In this document: piece after piece, positions 1-5,958 of the stretch
Position numbering within the stretch: position 1 is the stretch's first letter
Layout: the number at the start of each line of letters is the position of its first letter
Assembly: GCA_913054565.1 (NCBI GenBank)
Contig: CAJXHW010000027.1
Location: 1-12,301 of the forward strand
DNA length: 12,301 nt
Source of the DNA: an uncultured Kordia sp.
GTDB lineage: Bacteria; Bacteroidota; Bacteroidia; Flavobacteriales; Flavobacteriaceae
Reading direction: 5' to 3'
Notes under the pieces: generated by a model
The model's database searches: none
What the model saw: only the letters and a program-made list of their open reading frames with translations
What the model was told of the DNA's origin: nothing
Made by a program: the position numbers and the translations under genes

Positions 1-34
1 TACCATAATAGTTGAATAATAAGTCTGTATTTCA

Positions 35-1162
35 TTGAATTCGTTACAAAAAATATTTATTTCATTAGGCACTAATCAAGGTGATAGGTTTCAAAACCTT
101 CAATCTGCTATAAATGCATTGTATGAAAACATTGGTAATATACTAATGGTTTCGCCTGTTTATGAAACAAAATCATGGGGTTTTGATTCTGTAGATTTTT
201 TAAATTGTTGTGTATGTTTGACAACAGAACTGGAACCAGAACGTTTATTAGAAGAGTTACAGCAAATAGAAATTGATTTAGGGCGTGTAAAGAAAGCAAT
301 AGATACTTATGAAGCCAGATGTATTGATATAGATCTTTTGTTTTATAATGATATTACACTTCAAACGATGAGGCTTACTGTACCTCATAAGTCTATTCAA
401 TACAGGAATTTTGTATTGGCTCCGTTGAATGATATTGCGCCTGAGTTCATGCATCCAAAGTGTAAAAAGACTATTTCATGCTTATTAGAAGAATGCACAG
501 ATGATAGTGAGATTGTTTTAATGAGCATGAAGTTGGATAATCCGTTTGATTCTCATGCATTTTCAAAATTTAATTTTATAACAATAGAAGGAAACATTGG
601 TAGTGGAAAAACATCTTTAGTGCATAGAATTGCAAGAGATTATAACGCAAAGTTTATTTTGGAACGGTTTGCCGATAATGCTTTTTTACCAAAATTCTAT
701 AAAGATCAATCACGTTTTGCTTTTCCGTTAGAGATGAGTTTTTTAGCAGATAGGTATAAACAGTTGTCAGATGATATTGCACAATATGATTTGTTTAAAG
801 AATTTGTTGTGGCAGATTATCATATTTCAAAATCATTAACTTTTGCAAAGGTAACTTTGCCTGAGGATGAATTTGTATTGTATCGTAAATTTTTCAATGT
901 GATTTATAAAGATATGCAGCAACCAGATGCTTATGTTTATTTGTATCAAAATACAGAGCGTTTGTTGGAGAATATAGAGTTAAGAGGGCGTGATTACGAG
1001 AAGAATATACAACCGGATTATTTAGAAAAAATAAACAAAGGGTATGTGGAGTTTATCAAATCGCAACCTGGTTTAAACGTAAAAATAATTGACGTTTCAG
1101 GGTTAGATTTTGTTAAAAACAGAAAAGATTATATTCATGTTATAAAGCAAATATGCTCTTAA
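35..1162 (+). CDS. folK: Fused HPPK (folate biosynthesis) and deoxynucleoside kinase
   Basis: This is a two-domain cytosolic enzyme of 375 residues. Residues 1-150 match 6-hydroxymethyl-7,8-dihydropterin pyrophosphokinase, which transfers pyrophosphate from ATP to the pterin in folate synthesis. Visible signatures are SLGTNQGDR (10-18), SPVYETKSWGF (40-50), the ARCIDIDLLFY core (94-104) and PHKSIQYRNFVLAPL (117-131). Residues 180-375 match the deoxynucleoside kinase family: a P-loop GNIGSGKT (186-193), ERFADNAF (210-217), a D-Y pair at 261-262 where relatives carry the DRS-like motif, and an arginine-rich lid ELRGRDYEK (315-323). The salvage substrate (dA, dG or dC) cannot be read from sequence. 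The start is TTG at 35: an in-frame stop lies at 20-22, no ATG lies between, and the HPPK fold must begin here. I know the same fusion from Flavobacteriia annotations, so a frameshift artefact is unlikely. The DoxX gene follows after 10 bp. Confidence 0.93.
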   Translation: MNSLQKIFISLGTNQGDRFQNLQSAINALYENIGNILMVSPVYETKSWGFDSVDFLNCCVCLTTELEPERLLEELQQIEIDLGRVKKAIDTYEARCIDIDLLFYNDITLQTMRLTVPHKSIQYRNFVLAPLNDIAPEFMHPKCKKTISCLLEECTDDSEIVLMSMKLDNPFDSHAFSKFNFITIEGNIGSGKTSLVHRIARDYNAKFILERFADNAFLPKFYKDQSRFAFPLEMSFLADRYKQLSDDIAQYDLFKEFVVADYHISKSLTFAKVTLPEDEFVLYRKFFNVIYKDMQQPDAYVYLYQNTERLLENIELRGRDYEKNIQPDYLEKINKGYVEFIKSQPGLNVKIIDVSGLDFVKNRKDYIHVIKQICS

Positions 1163-1172
1163 AAGTAGTTTG

Positions 1173-1529
1173 ATGACAGTATTGCAATACATTTCCTTAT
1201 ATAGTATGTCGGTAATTTATGTAATTGCTGGAATGTGTCATTTTTTAAGTCCAAAATTCTACATTAAAATTACTCCTAAATGGGTGCCTTGTCCAGTGTT
1301 TGTGAATATTCTTGTAGGCCTCATAGAAATTGTATTAGGGGTCTTTTTACTTTCAACAGCTACCAGGTATTATGCTGCAATTGGGGTTATTGCATTGTTG
1401 ATAGCGGTGTTTCCTGCAAATGTAGTGCATTTTAAAAAATCTAAGCGAAAAGGAAAGCATACGTTACTTACTTTACTGCGCTTGCCAATTCAAGCGCTAC
1501 TAATCTATTGGGCATATACGTTTCTGTAA
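1173..1529 (+). CDS. DoxX-like small integral membrane protein
   Basis: This is a 118-residue hydrophobic protein with four predicted membrane segments at roughly residues 4-25, 42-61, 66-86 and 100-117. The pattern TPKWVPCPVF (34-43), a G-x-x-E in the second helix (G49, E52) and FPANVVHF (80-87) in the third resemble the DoxX/COG4270 family of uncharacterised membrane proteins. A basic cytoplasmic loop (KKSKRKGK, near 88-95) precedes the last helix. No catalytic residues are evident and the function is unknown; some DoxX relatives have been linked to respiration or thiol redox chemistry, but nothing here proves that. ATG at 1173 is preferred; a TTG immediately before it (1170) could add one residue. 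The gene starts 10 bp after the HPPK-dNK stop, so cotranscription is likely. Its 3' end faces the DUF2490 gene across 10 bp with no visible terminator. Confidence 0.8.
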   Translation: MTVLQYISLYSMSVIYVIAGMCHFLSPKFYIKITPKWVPCPVFVNILVGLIEIVLGVFLLSTATRYYAAIGVIALLIAVFPANVVHFKKSKRKGKHTLLTLLRLPIQALLIYWAYTFL

Positions 1530-1539
1530 GCAAATTGAA

Positions 1540-2241
1540 TTAGAGTTTTTGATGTATGCTTAACTGTAATTGATTTTTACCCCAGTTATTTGTGAGTTGC
1601 CTCATTATACCAAGTTGAATTTTCAGATCCTTTTTTATGTGATAGCCTATTGCAGCATAGCATCTATTTCTGTCAAAAAACTCTACAGTTTTACCATTTC
1701 CTATATCACGCTGTCCATTTATAAATAATTCATTATAAAGTGCTAGGTATAAGGTTTTTTTATCTAAAGTTAATTTATTTAATGGGATGTTTAAAAATAG
1801 ATTATATCTGTATCGCGTTCTGAAATCTTGATTTTCTACAAAACGTTGTTCATAACGAAATCTATGATTGGTATAAAATCGTTTACCAAATTTTACAGGA
1901 TATAAGGCTTCTTGGTAAATTCTGCTTTCTGTTGTTGTAGACTTGTTTGGGCCGAAAGTTCCAGTAGTAATATGTCCGTAACCAAGTGTTAATTTTAACT
2001 TACTTTCTTTAGGTTTATATGTTACACCACTACGGATTAATAATTGCTCTAGGTCTCCACCGAAATTCCAATTTCTAAACTGAACATCTCCTTGTAAACC
2101 CCACGAGCTATCGTTAAAAGTAGTATTGTAAAAAGTCATATACCATGCTCCTAATTTATTTTCGTCAAGCTGGGCATTTATAGTTTTAGAAGATAAAAAG
2201 CTTAATACGATAATGGATGTTAAAATTCCTTTTTTAATCAC
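1540..2241 (-). CDS. DUF2490 family secreted/outer-membrane protein
   Basis: From GTG at 2241 the product is 233 residues and opens with a typical signal peptide: IKKG, a hydrophobic stretch ILTSIIVLSFLSS, then a cleavage-like site at INA-Q near residue 23. The rest alternates aromatic and polar residues in strand-like blocks (LGAWYMTFYN, WGLQGDVQFRNW, LKLTLGYGHIT, RFRYEQRF, TRYRYNLFLNIPL, LQLSIHQKL), which fits the DUF2490 family, predicted to be beta-barrels or barrel-like proteins of the Bacteroidetes outer membrane. The biochemical role is unknown. An upstream in-frame TTG at 2271 would add ten residues (LLFVNNTYIV) before the signal peptide. I prefer GTG because a TATTTTTG promoter-like box covers 2269-2276, so the transcript would start after that TTG. 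The FAD monooxygenase gene lies 112 bp upstream on the same strand. Family assignment is fairly sure, the start less so. Confidence 0.82.
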   Translation of the reverse strand: MIKKGILTSIIVLSFLSSKTINAQLDENKLGAWYMTFYNTTFNDSSWGLQGDVQFRNWNFGGDLEQLLIRSGVTYKPKESKLKLTLGYGHITTGTFGPNKSTTTESRIYQEALYPVKFGKRFYTNHRFRYEQRFVENQDFRTRYRYNLFLNIPLNKLTLDKKTLYLALYNELFINGQRDIGNGKTVEFFDRNRCYAAIGYHIKKDLKIQLGIMRQLTNNWGKNQLQLSIHQKL

Positions 2242-2268
2242 GATGTAAGTGTTATTTACAAACAAAAG

Positions 2269-2276
2269 CAAAAATA
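2269..2276 (-). promoter_or_regulatory. Candidate -7 promoter box for the DUF2490 gene
   Basis: TATTTTTG on the minus strand fits the Bacteroidetes -7 consensus TAnnTTTG. It would give a short leader of about 20 nt before the GTG at 2241. No TTG element is present at the expected distance upstream, so this is weak support only. Confidence 0.3.
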
Positions 2277-2353
2277 CAATTACTTATCTAAATTGTCTCA
2301 GTCTAAAATTTTAAAATGTATAGCTATTAAGGTTTAATCTATTGTGGTGATTA

Positions 2354-3811
2354 TTATTTTTTAATTCGCTTTAAACAACGACCTCTTGGTTCATCTCCTT
2401 CGTGGAGTACAATTTTTGAATGTAAGAATTTAGCGGCTTCAGCAGAATCTTTCACTTTAGAAGCGGTTCGTTTTAGCATATCTGATTCAAAGTCGGTTAA
2501 TACACATTTTCTTATACCATGTTCTCTCCATTGTGATTGAGGTCTACATCCTATTGAGATGCTTCTTGCTAATGCTAATGCGTCTAGTAACGCTTGATTT
2601 GCTCCTTGCCCTTTAAATGGACTCATAGGGTGGGCTGCATCGCCTAATAAGGTTACTTGATCGTCTTGATTTAATAATTCAGGCTTAAGTACTTCTCGGT
2701 CGTACACAGGATATCCTGAAATTAAAGATTCTTGTGTAGCTTCTAAAATTTCAGGAATAGGTTTGTGCCAGTGTGTTCTGTTACAGGCTTCTTTTTTGAG
2801 TGCTTTAGCTCCTTTTTTACTTAGGGCTTTGGCGTCTTTTTCTGACATCGGAAAACTCAGTTGCCACATTATAGAATCCGACTTATAAGGCATCATGTAA
2901 ATTCGTTCATTACCGTTAGCGGTTTGAAACACAGTTGCTGAATCTAGTAGTGAGCTATCAATATTTTCAAGCGATTTTAGGGGGCAAATACCTAATATAA
3001 CTATACAGTTTAAATAGCGTAAAGGCAAAATGTTTTTACTAATTAATATGTCGCGCACAGCACTGCGTATGCCATCTGCTCCAACAACAAGATCTGCTTT
3101 AGTGTTTTTAGTTTTTCCGTTTACTAGAAAATTTAGAGTAACCTGTTTATTTTCAAATTTTTTATAGCTTATTAGCTGATGTCCCCATTGTACAGAATTA
3201 TGACTGCCAAGTTGTTTAAGAAGTTCTAAACGTAATGATTGTCGTGCAATATGCACATTTGTGCGCTTAGGAGGTGTTTTTGTGTCTTGCTGTAACCATT
3301 TTCTCATTCCCCATTCTCCAATTATTTTTCCATCAGTAGTGTGAACTACATGTCTTGTAGATACAATTCCATCTTCTAGTGAGCTGATGCCTAGTCCTTT
3401 AATTGCTTTACTCGCTTGTTGTAATGTAAGTCCGTACCCTTGTGAGCGGGTATTAAAGTTGTTATCTCTCTCGTAGAGGGTAAAAGGTATTTTACGATGT
3501 AGGCAAGCTACAGCTAGAGCTACACCGCCAATGCCACCTCCGATAATAGCAACGTGTGGATAATTTTCATGATCTGCTTTGGGGTAGCTGTCAGAAGAAA
3601 GAAGTCCGGTGCCAGAACAGTTCAAACAAGAGTATAAGTGGCCTTTAGGGTGAACAGGAGCTGTTCCTACGTCGTTCATCTTTTTAAATTGATTGAGTTC
3701 AGCTTGGTATCGGAGTCGGATTTTCTTGCGTATCTTCCGTCTTTTTTTGCCTCTTCCCTGACATTCAGTGCAAATAGTCCAGCTACTCTTTTTGTTTTTT
3801 GTTTTTCCCAC
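2354..3811 (-). CDS. FAD-dependent monooxygenase with N-terminal DnaJ-like zinc finger
   Basis: This is a 485-residue protein. The C-terminal 400 residues are a group A flavin monooxygenase (UbiH/salicylate hydroxylase type): the dinucleotide fold AIIGGGIGGVALAVAC (88-103) ends in the ribose-binding acid of LYERD (112-116), GADGIRSAVR (244-253) is the DG motif, and GDAAHPMSPFKGQGANQ (390-406) is the second FAD/pyrophosphate motif. Such enzymes use NAD(P)H and O2 to hydroxylate aromatic or related substrates; the substrate here is unknown. The first 70 residues are unusual: two CxxCxGxG motifs (CTECQGRG 14-21, CLNCSGTG 62-69), as in the DnaJ cysteine-rich domain, flank a very basic segment (KKRRKIRKKIRLRY, 22-35). 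Together they could bind one zinc. The start is GTG; no ATG, GTG or TTG was found in frame further upstream as far as checked (about 3880). No signal peptide, so it is probably cytosolic. The gene stands apart from the rpsP operon, behind the terminator at 3966-4000. Confidence 0.9.
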   Translation of the reverse strand: MGKTKNKKSSWTICTECQGRGKKRRKIRKKIRLRYQAELNQFKKMNDVGTAPVHPKGHLYSCLNCSGTGLLSSDSYPKADHENYPHVAIIGGGIGGVALAVACLHRKIPFTLYERDNNFNTRSQGYGLTLQQASKAIKGLGISSLEDGIVSTRHVVHTTDGKIIGEWGMRKWLQQDTKTPPKRTNVHIARQSLRLELLKQLGSHNSVQWGHQLISYKKFENKQVTLNFLVNGKTKNTKADLVVGADGIRSAVRDILISKNILPLRYLNCIVILGICPLKSLENIDSSLLDSATVFQTANGNERIYMMPYKSDSIMWQLSFPMSEKDAKALSKKGAKALKKEACNRTHWHKPIPEILEATQESLISGYPVYDREVLKPELLNQDDQVTLLGDAAHPMSPFKGQGANQALLDALALARSISIGCRPQSQWREHGIRKCVLTDFESDMLKRTASKVKDSAEAAKFLHSKIVLHEGDEPRGRCLKRIKK

Positions 3812-3965
3812 TTTAGTTCTTCGTTGTGTGTATTCTTTTGAACCACTCCTTACAAGGTACTTAAAATAAAGTATACTGCAATTGAAGTGATAAAAGTGTT
3901 TAACTCAAATTTTTATCAGTTTGTATATTTACGATTTTGGGTATTGTTGTTAATAAGTTAAATAT

Positions 3966-4000
3966 AAAAAACCCTATAAACGCAATGTTTACAGGGTTTT
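3966..4000 (-). terminator. Rho-independent terminator of the rpsP-rimM-tRNA-Ser operon
   Basis: On the minus strand CCCTGTAAAC pairs with GTTTATAGGG (10 bp, one G-T) around the loop ATTGC, followed by six T residues and flanked by A residues upstream. It starts 15 nt beyond the tRNA-Ser 3' end, so it closes that transcription unit and insulates the monooxygenase gene. Confidence 0.88.
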
Positions 4001-4014
4001 GATAACTTTGTTTG

Positions 4015-4101
4015 CAGAGAGGAAGGGATTCGAACCCTCGGTACCCTTGCGAGTACACTACCTTTCCAGGGTAGCCTATTCGACCGCTCTAGCACCTCTC
4101 T
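4015..4101 (-). tRNA. tRNA-Ser (anticodon GGA)
   Basis: The 87-nt class II tRNA has a perfect 7-bp acceptor stem (AGAGAGG with CCTCTCT) and discriminator G. It has a D arm CTA...TAG with GCGGTCGAA in the loop, an anticodon stem CTACC/GGTAG with loop CTGGAAA (anticodon GGA, reading UCC/UCU), a long variable arm GTAC...GTAC and a T arm with TTCGAAT. The long variable arm and discriminator G are serine identity features. CCA is not encoded. The 5' end lies only 5 nt beyond the rimM stop codon, and no promoter separates them, so it is probably cut out of the rpsP-rimM transcript by RNase P and 3' nucleases. Confidence 0.97.
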
Positions 4102-4106
4102 AAAAA

Positions 4107-4634
4107 TTAATCTAAATATAATTCTATTAACCCTTCTGGAGTGTTAACTACAATTTGCTGTTGATTTCTATCTACCTTTTTAATAAATTCATCGTTCACA
4201 GGAATTAAAATTTCTTTACCGTCTTTGTCAACAATAAATAATTCTTGAGCACCTGTTGTGTCTATATTTTCAATAATTCCCACATCTCCAAAGTTTTCAT
4301 CAACCATTGTAAACCCTATAACTTCATGAAAATAAAATTTATTGCCTTCTAGTTTAGGGAGTATAGATAATGGCAAGTAGAGTTCGGTTTTCATTAAAGC
4401 ATCAGCATCCTCTTCAGTGTCAACGTCTTCAAATTTAATGCGGAGTAATTGTGTTTTATGAAGTTTACAGCTTTCAATAAAAAAAGGAATCAGATTATTT
4501 CGTAATGAAATAAAAACCGATTCCAAATTTTTAAATAATTCAGGTTCGTCCGTGTCTAATTTAACCAGGAGTTCTCCTTTAAAGCTATACTTCTTAACGA
4601 TTTTTCCTAAATAGAAACAATCTTTAAGTTGCAT
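4107..4634 (-). CDS. rimM: Ribosome maturation factor RimM
   Basis: RimM binds the 30S subunit through S19 and helps late 16S rRNA 3'-domain maturation. At 175 residues the protein has the usual family length. The N-terminal RimM barrel (about 1-92) has the diagnostic start YLGKIVKKYSFKGELLVKL (8-26). Here KYSFKGE replaces the more widespread HGxxGE form, which I read as a lineage variant. The PRC-barrel (about 98-172) shows FYFHEVIGF (100-108), GAQELFIV (128-135), EILIPVNDEFI (141-151) and the terminal IELYLD. Start is ATG, 3 nt after the rpsP stop, implying translational coupling. A ribosome protein gene and its assembly factor are also paired in many other bacteria; here trmD and rplS do not follow, and a tRNA-Ser gene does. 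Confidence 0.96.
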   Translation of the reverse strand: MQLKDCFYLGKIVKKYSFKGELLVKLDTDEPELFKNLESVFISLRNNLIPFFIESCKLHKTQLLRIKFEDVDTEEDADALMKTELYLPLSILPKLEGNKFYFHEVIGFTMVDENFGDVGIIENIDTTGAQELFIVDKDGKEILIPVNDEFIKKVDRNQQQIVVNTPEGLIELYLD

Positions 4635-4637
4635 GTT

Positions 4638-5102
4638 TTACTCTTCTTCTTGAGCAGGAGTTGCCGCAGCAATTCTTGCTTCGTTAATAGCTTTTTCAGC
4701 AGCTAAAGCAGCGGCAGCAGCATCAGAATCAGCTTTTGCTAATCCATCTTTCTTTCCTTGTACTTTACCTTCTTTATCAGCAACCCAAGCAGCAAATTTT
4801 GCTTCAGCTTGTTCTTCAGTTAAAGCTCCTTTTGCTACACCACCTTTTAAGTGCTTTTTAAGCATAACTCCTTTGTAAGAAAGAATTGCTCTAGCAGTAT
4901 CAGTTGGTTGTGCACCTTTACCTAACCATTCTACAGATCCGTCAACATCTAAGTTAATTTCTGCAGGATTTACATTAGGGTTGTAAGTTCCTAATTTTTC
5001 TAAAAATCTACCATCTCTTTTTGATCTTGAGTCAGCAGCTACGATCCAGTAAAAAGGCTTCCCTTTTTTACCATGTCTTTGTAATCTAATTTTAACAGGC
5101 AT
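4638..5102 (-). CDS. rpsP: 30S ribosomal protein S16 with long C-terminal tail
   Basis: S16 is a primary 30S assembly protein that binds the 5' domain of 16S rRNA. Residues 1-84 are the standard fold: MPVKIRLQRHGKKGKPFYWI (1-20), ADSRSKRDGRFLEKLGTYNP (23-42), then the segment ending RAILSYKGVMLKKHL (71-85). The protein continues to 154 residues, about 70 more than the roughly 82 of E. coli S16. The extension (86-154) is rich in Ala, Lys and Glu (AAAAALAAEKAINEARIAAA near 128-147) and is probably helical; long tails of this sort are familiar in Bacteroidetes S16, role unknown. ATG at 5102 is the start. The transcript has a strong promoter (5159-5188) and a leader of roughly 50 nt with a hairpin. 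rimM follows by 3 nt. Confidence 0.96.
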   Translation of the reverse strand: MPVKIRLQRHGKKGKPFYWIVAADSRSKRDGRFLEKLGTYNPNVNPAEINLDVDGSVEWLGKGAQPTDTARAILSYKGVMLKKHLKGGVAKGALTEEQAEAKFAAWVADKEGKVQGKKDGLAKADSDAAAAALAAEKAINEARIAAATPAQEEE

Positions 5103-5117
5103 AATGTGTTAATTTTT

Positions 5118-5134
5118 GAAGGTTCACGACCTTC
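5118..5134 (-). promoter_or_regulatory. Hairpin in the rpsP 5' leader
   Basis: In the transcript strand GAAGGT-CGTGA-ACCTTC forms a perfect 6-bp stem with a 5-nt loop, 15 nt upstream of the rpsP ATG and about 20 nt downstream of the predicted transcription start. It is followed by AAAAATTAACAC, not a T run, so it is not a terminator. It could be an autoregulatory ribosomal-protein leader or simply limit decay. Presence of the stem is certain; function is inference. Confidence 0.5.
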
Positions 5135-5158
5135 GGTTATTAATTATAAATAAGTCTG

Positions 5159-5188
5159 CAAATATACAATGCTTTTTTGAGACAGCAA
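5159..5188 (-). promoter_or_regulatory. Promoter of the rpsP-rimM-tRNA-Ser operon
   Basis: On the minus strand TTG (5186-5188) is separated by exactly 19 bp from TATATTTG (5159-5166), a perfect match to the Bacteroidetes sigma consensus TTG-N19-TAnnTTTG. The flanking upstream DNA is A/T-rich. Start of transcription is expected near 5150-5154. Confidence 0.85.
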
Positions 5189-5279
5189 GCAGTTTTTTGA
5201 ATTTTTGAATCTCTTTGTTAACCACTTGTTTTTTTTAGAATTGATTAGCTTAGCAGAACTTAAGATTAGCATGCAATAA

Positions 5280-5891
5280 ATGATGGATTTATTTAATGAG
5301 ATTTACGGAGGAGACTATAATTTATTACCCAACGATGGCGTCGTAAATTACTACGGGATTATTATGAATAGAGAAGAGGCGGACAGGTATTTCGATTATT
5401 TGTTAAAGTACATGGCTTGGAAAAATGATGAAGCTATTTTATTCGGTAAACGAATTATTACAAAACGTAAAGTGGCGTGGTACGGCGATAAATCATTTGA
5501 ATACGAATATTCAAATACAACCAAGAAGGCATTGCCATGGACTAAGGAGTTATTGTATTTGAAACAGCAAGTTGAAAAAAAGACAGGTGAATCATTTAAT
5601 TCCTGCCTACTCAATTTATACCATAATGAAACCGAAGGTATGGCATGGCATAGCGATGCTGAAAAAAAATTGCAGAAAAATGGCGCTATAGCGTCCTTGA
5701 GTTTTGGCTCTGAACGAAAATTTTCATTCAAACATAAAGCAACTAAAGAGAAAGTGTCCATTGTGCTAAGTCATGGTAGTTTGTTGGTTATGAAAGGCAC
5801 AACTCAAACTAACTGGCTCCATCGTTTACCGCCAACAAAACTTAAAAAAGGTATACGAATAAACCTTACTTTTAGAAAAATAATAGAATGA
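5280..5891 (+). CDS. AlkB-like 2-oxoglutarate/Fe(II) dioxygenase (DNA alkylation repair)
   Basis: The 203-residue product fits the AlkB superfamily, closest in layout to the ALKBH2/ALKBH3 type. These enzymes oxidatively remove methyl and etheno groups from bases such as 1-methyladenine and 3-methylcytosine, using 2-oxoglutarate, O2 and Fe(II). Metal ligands are visible as H124 and D126 in WHSDAE and H181 in WLHRLPPT. The 2-oxoglutarate-binding arginine region is RINLTFR (193-199). NLYHNETEGMAWHSD (112-126), SLSFGSERKFSF (139-150) and SHGSLLVMKG (164-173) are further family blocks. Two ATGs stand back to back (5280, 5283), so the start is uncertain by one residue. It is divergent from rpsP and 67 bp upstream of dnaE. 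A weak promoter-like pair (TTTG at 5214-5217, TAGAATTG at 5236-5243, one mismatch) could serve it. Lesion specificity (DNA or RNA) cannot be read from sequence. Confidence 0.92.
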   Translation: MMDLFNEIYGGDYNLLPNDGVVNYYGIIMNREEADRYFDYLLKYMAWKNDEAILFGKRIITKRKVAWYGDKSFEYEYSNTTKKALPWTKELLYLKQQVEKKTGESFNSCLLNLYHNETEGMAWHSDAEKKLQKNGAIASLSFGSERKFSFKHKATKEKVSIVLSHGSLLVMKGTTQTNWLHRLPPTKLKKGIRINLTFRKIIE

Positions 5892-5929
5892 TTTTTAATG
5901 TTTACAACTTCATTAAAACAATTAATTAT

Positions 5930-5954
5930 AGCATAAAATTTATGCTTAAATTTG
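5930..5954 (+). promoter_or_regulatory. Candidate dnaE promoter box with overlapping inverted repeat
   Basis: TAAATTTG (5947-5954) matches TAnnTTTG exactly and ends 4 nt before the dnaE ATG. Directly upstream, AGCATAAA and TTTATGCT form an 8-bp inverted repeat around one base (5930-5946), where an operator could sit. No TTG lies about 19 bp upstream, and the region is very A/T-rich, so promoter, operator, weak alkB terminator and chance all remain open. Confidence 0.35.
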
Positions 5955-5958
5955 AACC

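Noticed and set aside
3638..3841. Plus-strand frame of 67 codons opposite the monooxygenase N-terminus
   Set aside because: Its Ser/Phe-rich composition is the complement of the lysine-rich start of the monooxygenase; no promoter or homologous feature is seen.
3812..3965. Possible promoter for the FAD monooxygenase (TTG, 19 bp, TACCTTGT on the minus strand) and an AAGGAG about 35 nt before the GTG
   Set aside because: The -7 box has two mismatches at the most conserved positions, and the AAGGAG is too far from the start to act as a ribosome binding site. I see nothing else in this gap.
5214..5243. Promoter-like pair before the AlkB-like gene (TTTG, 18 bp, TAGAATTG)
   Set aside because: It carries a mismatch in the TTTG part and lies in A/T-rich DNA; mentioned with the gene but not strong enough for its own entry.
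5396..5761. Minus-strand frame of 121 codons opposite the AlkB-like gene
   Set aside because: The plus-strand frame carries the intact HxD...H metal site and family blocks, while the opposite peptide resembles nothing I know.
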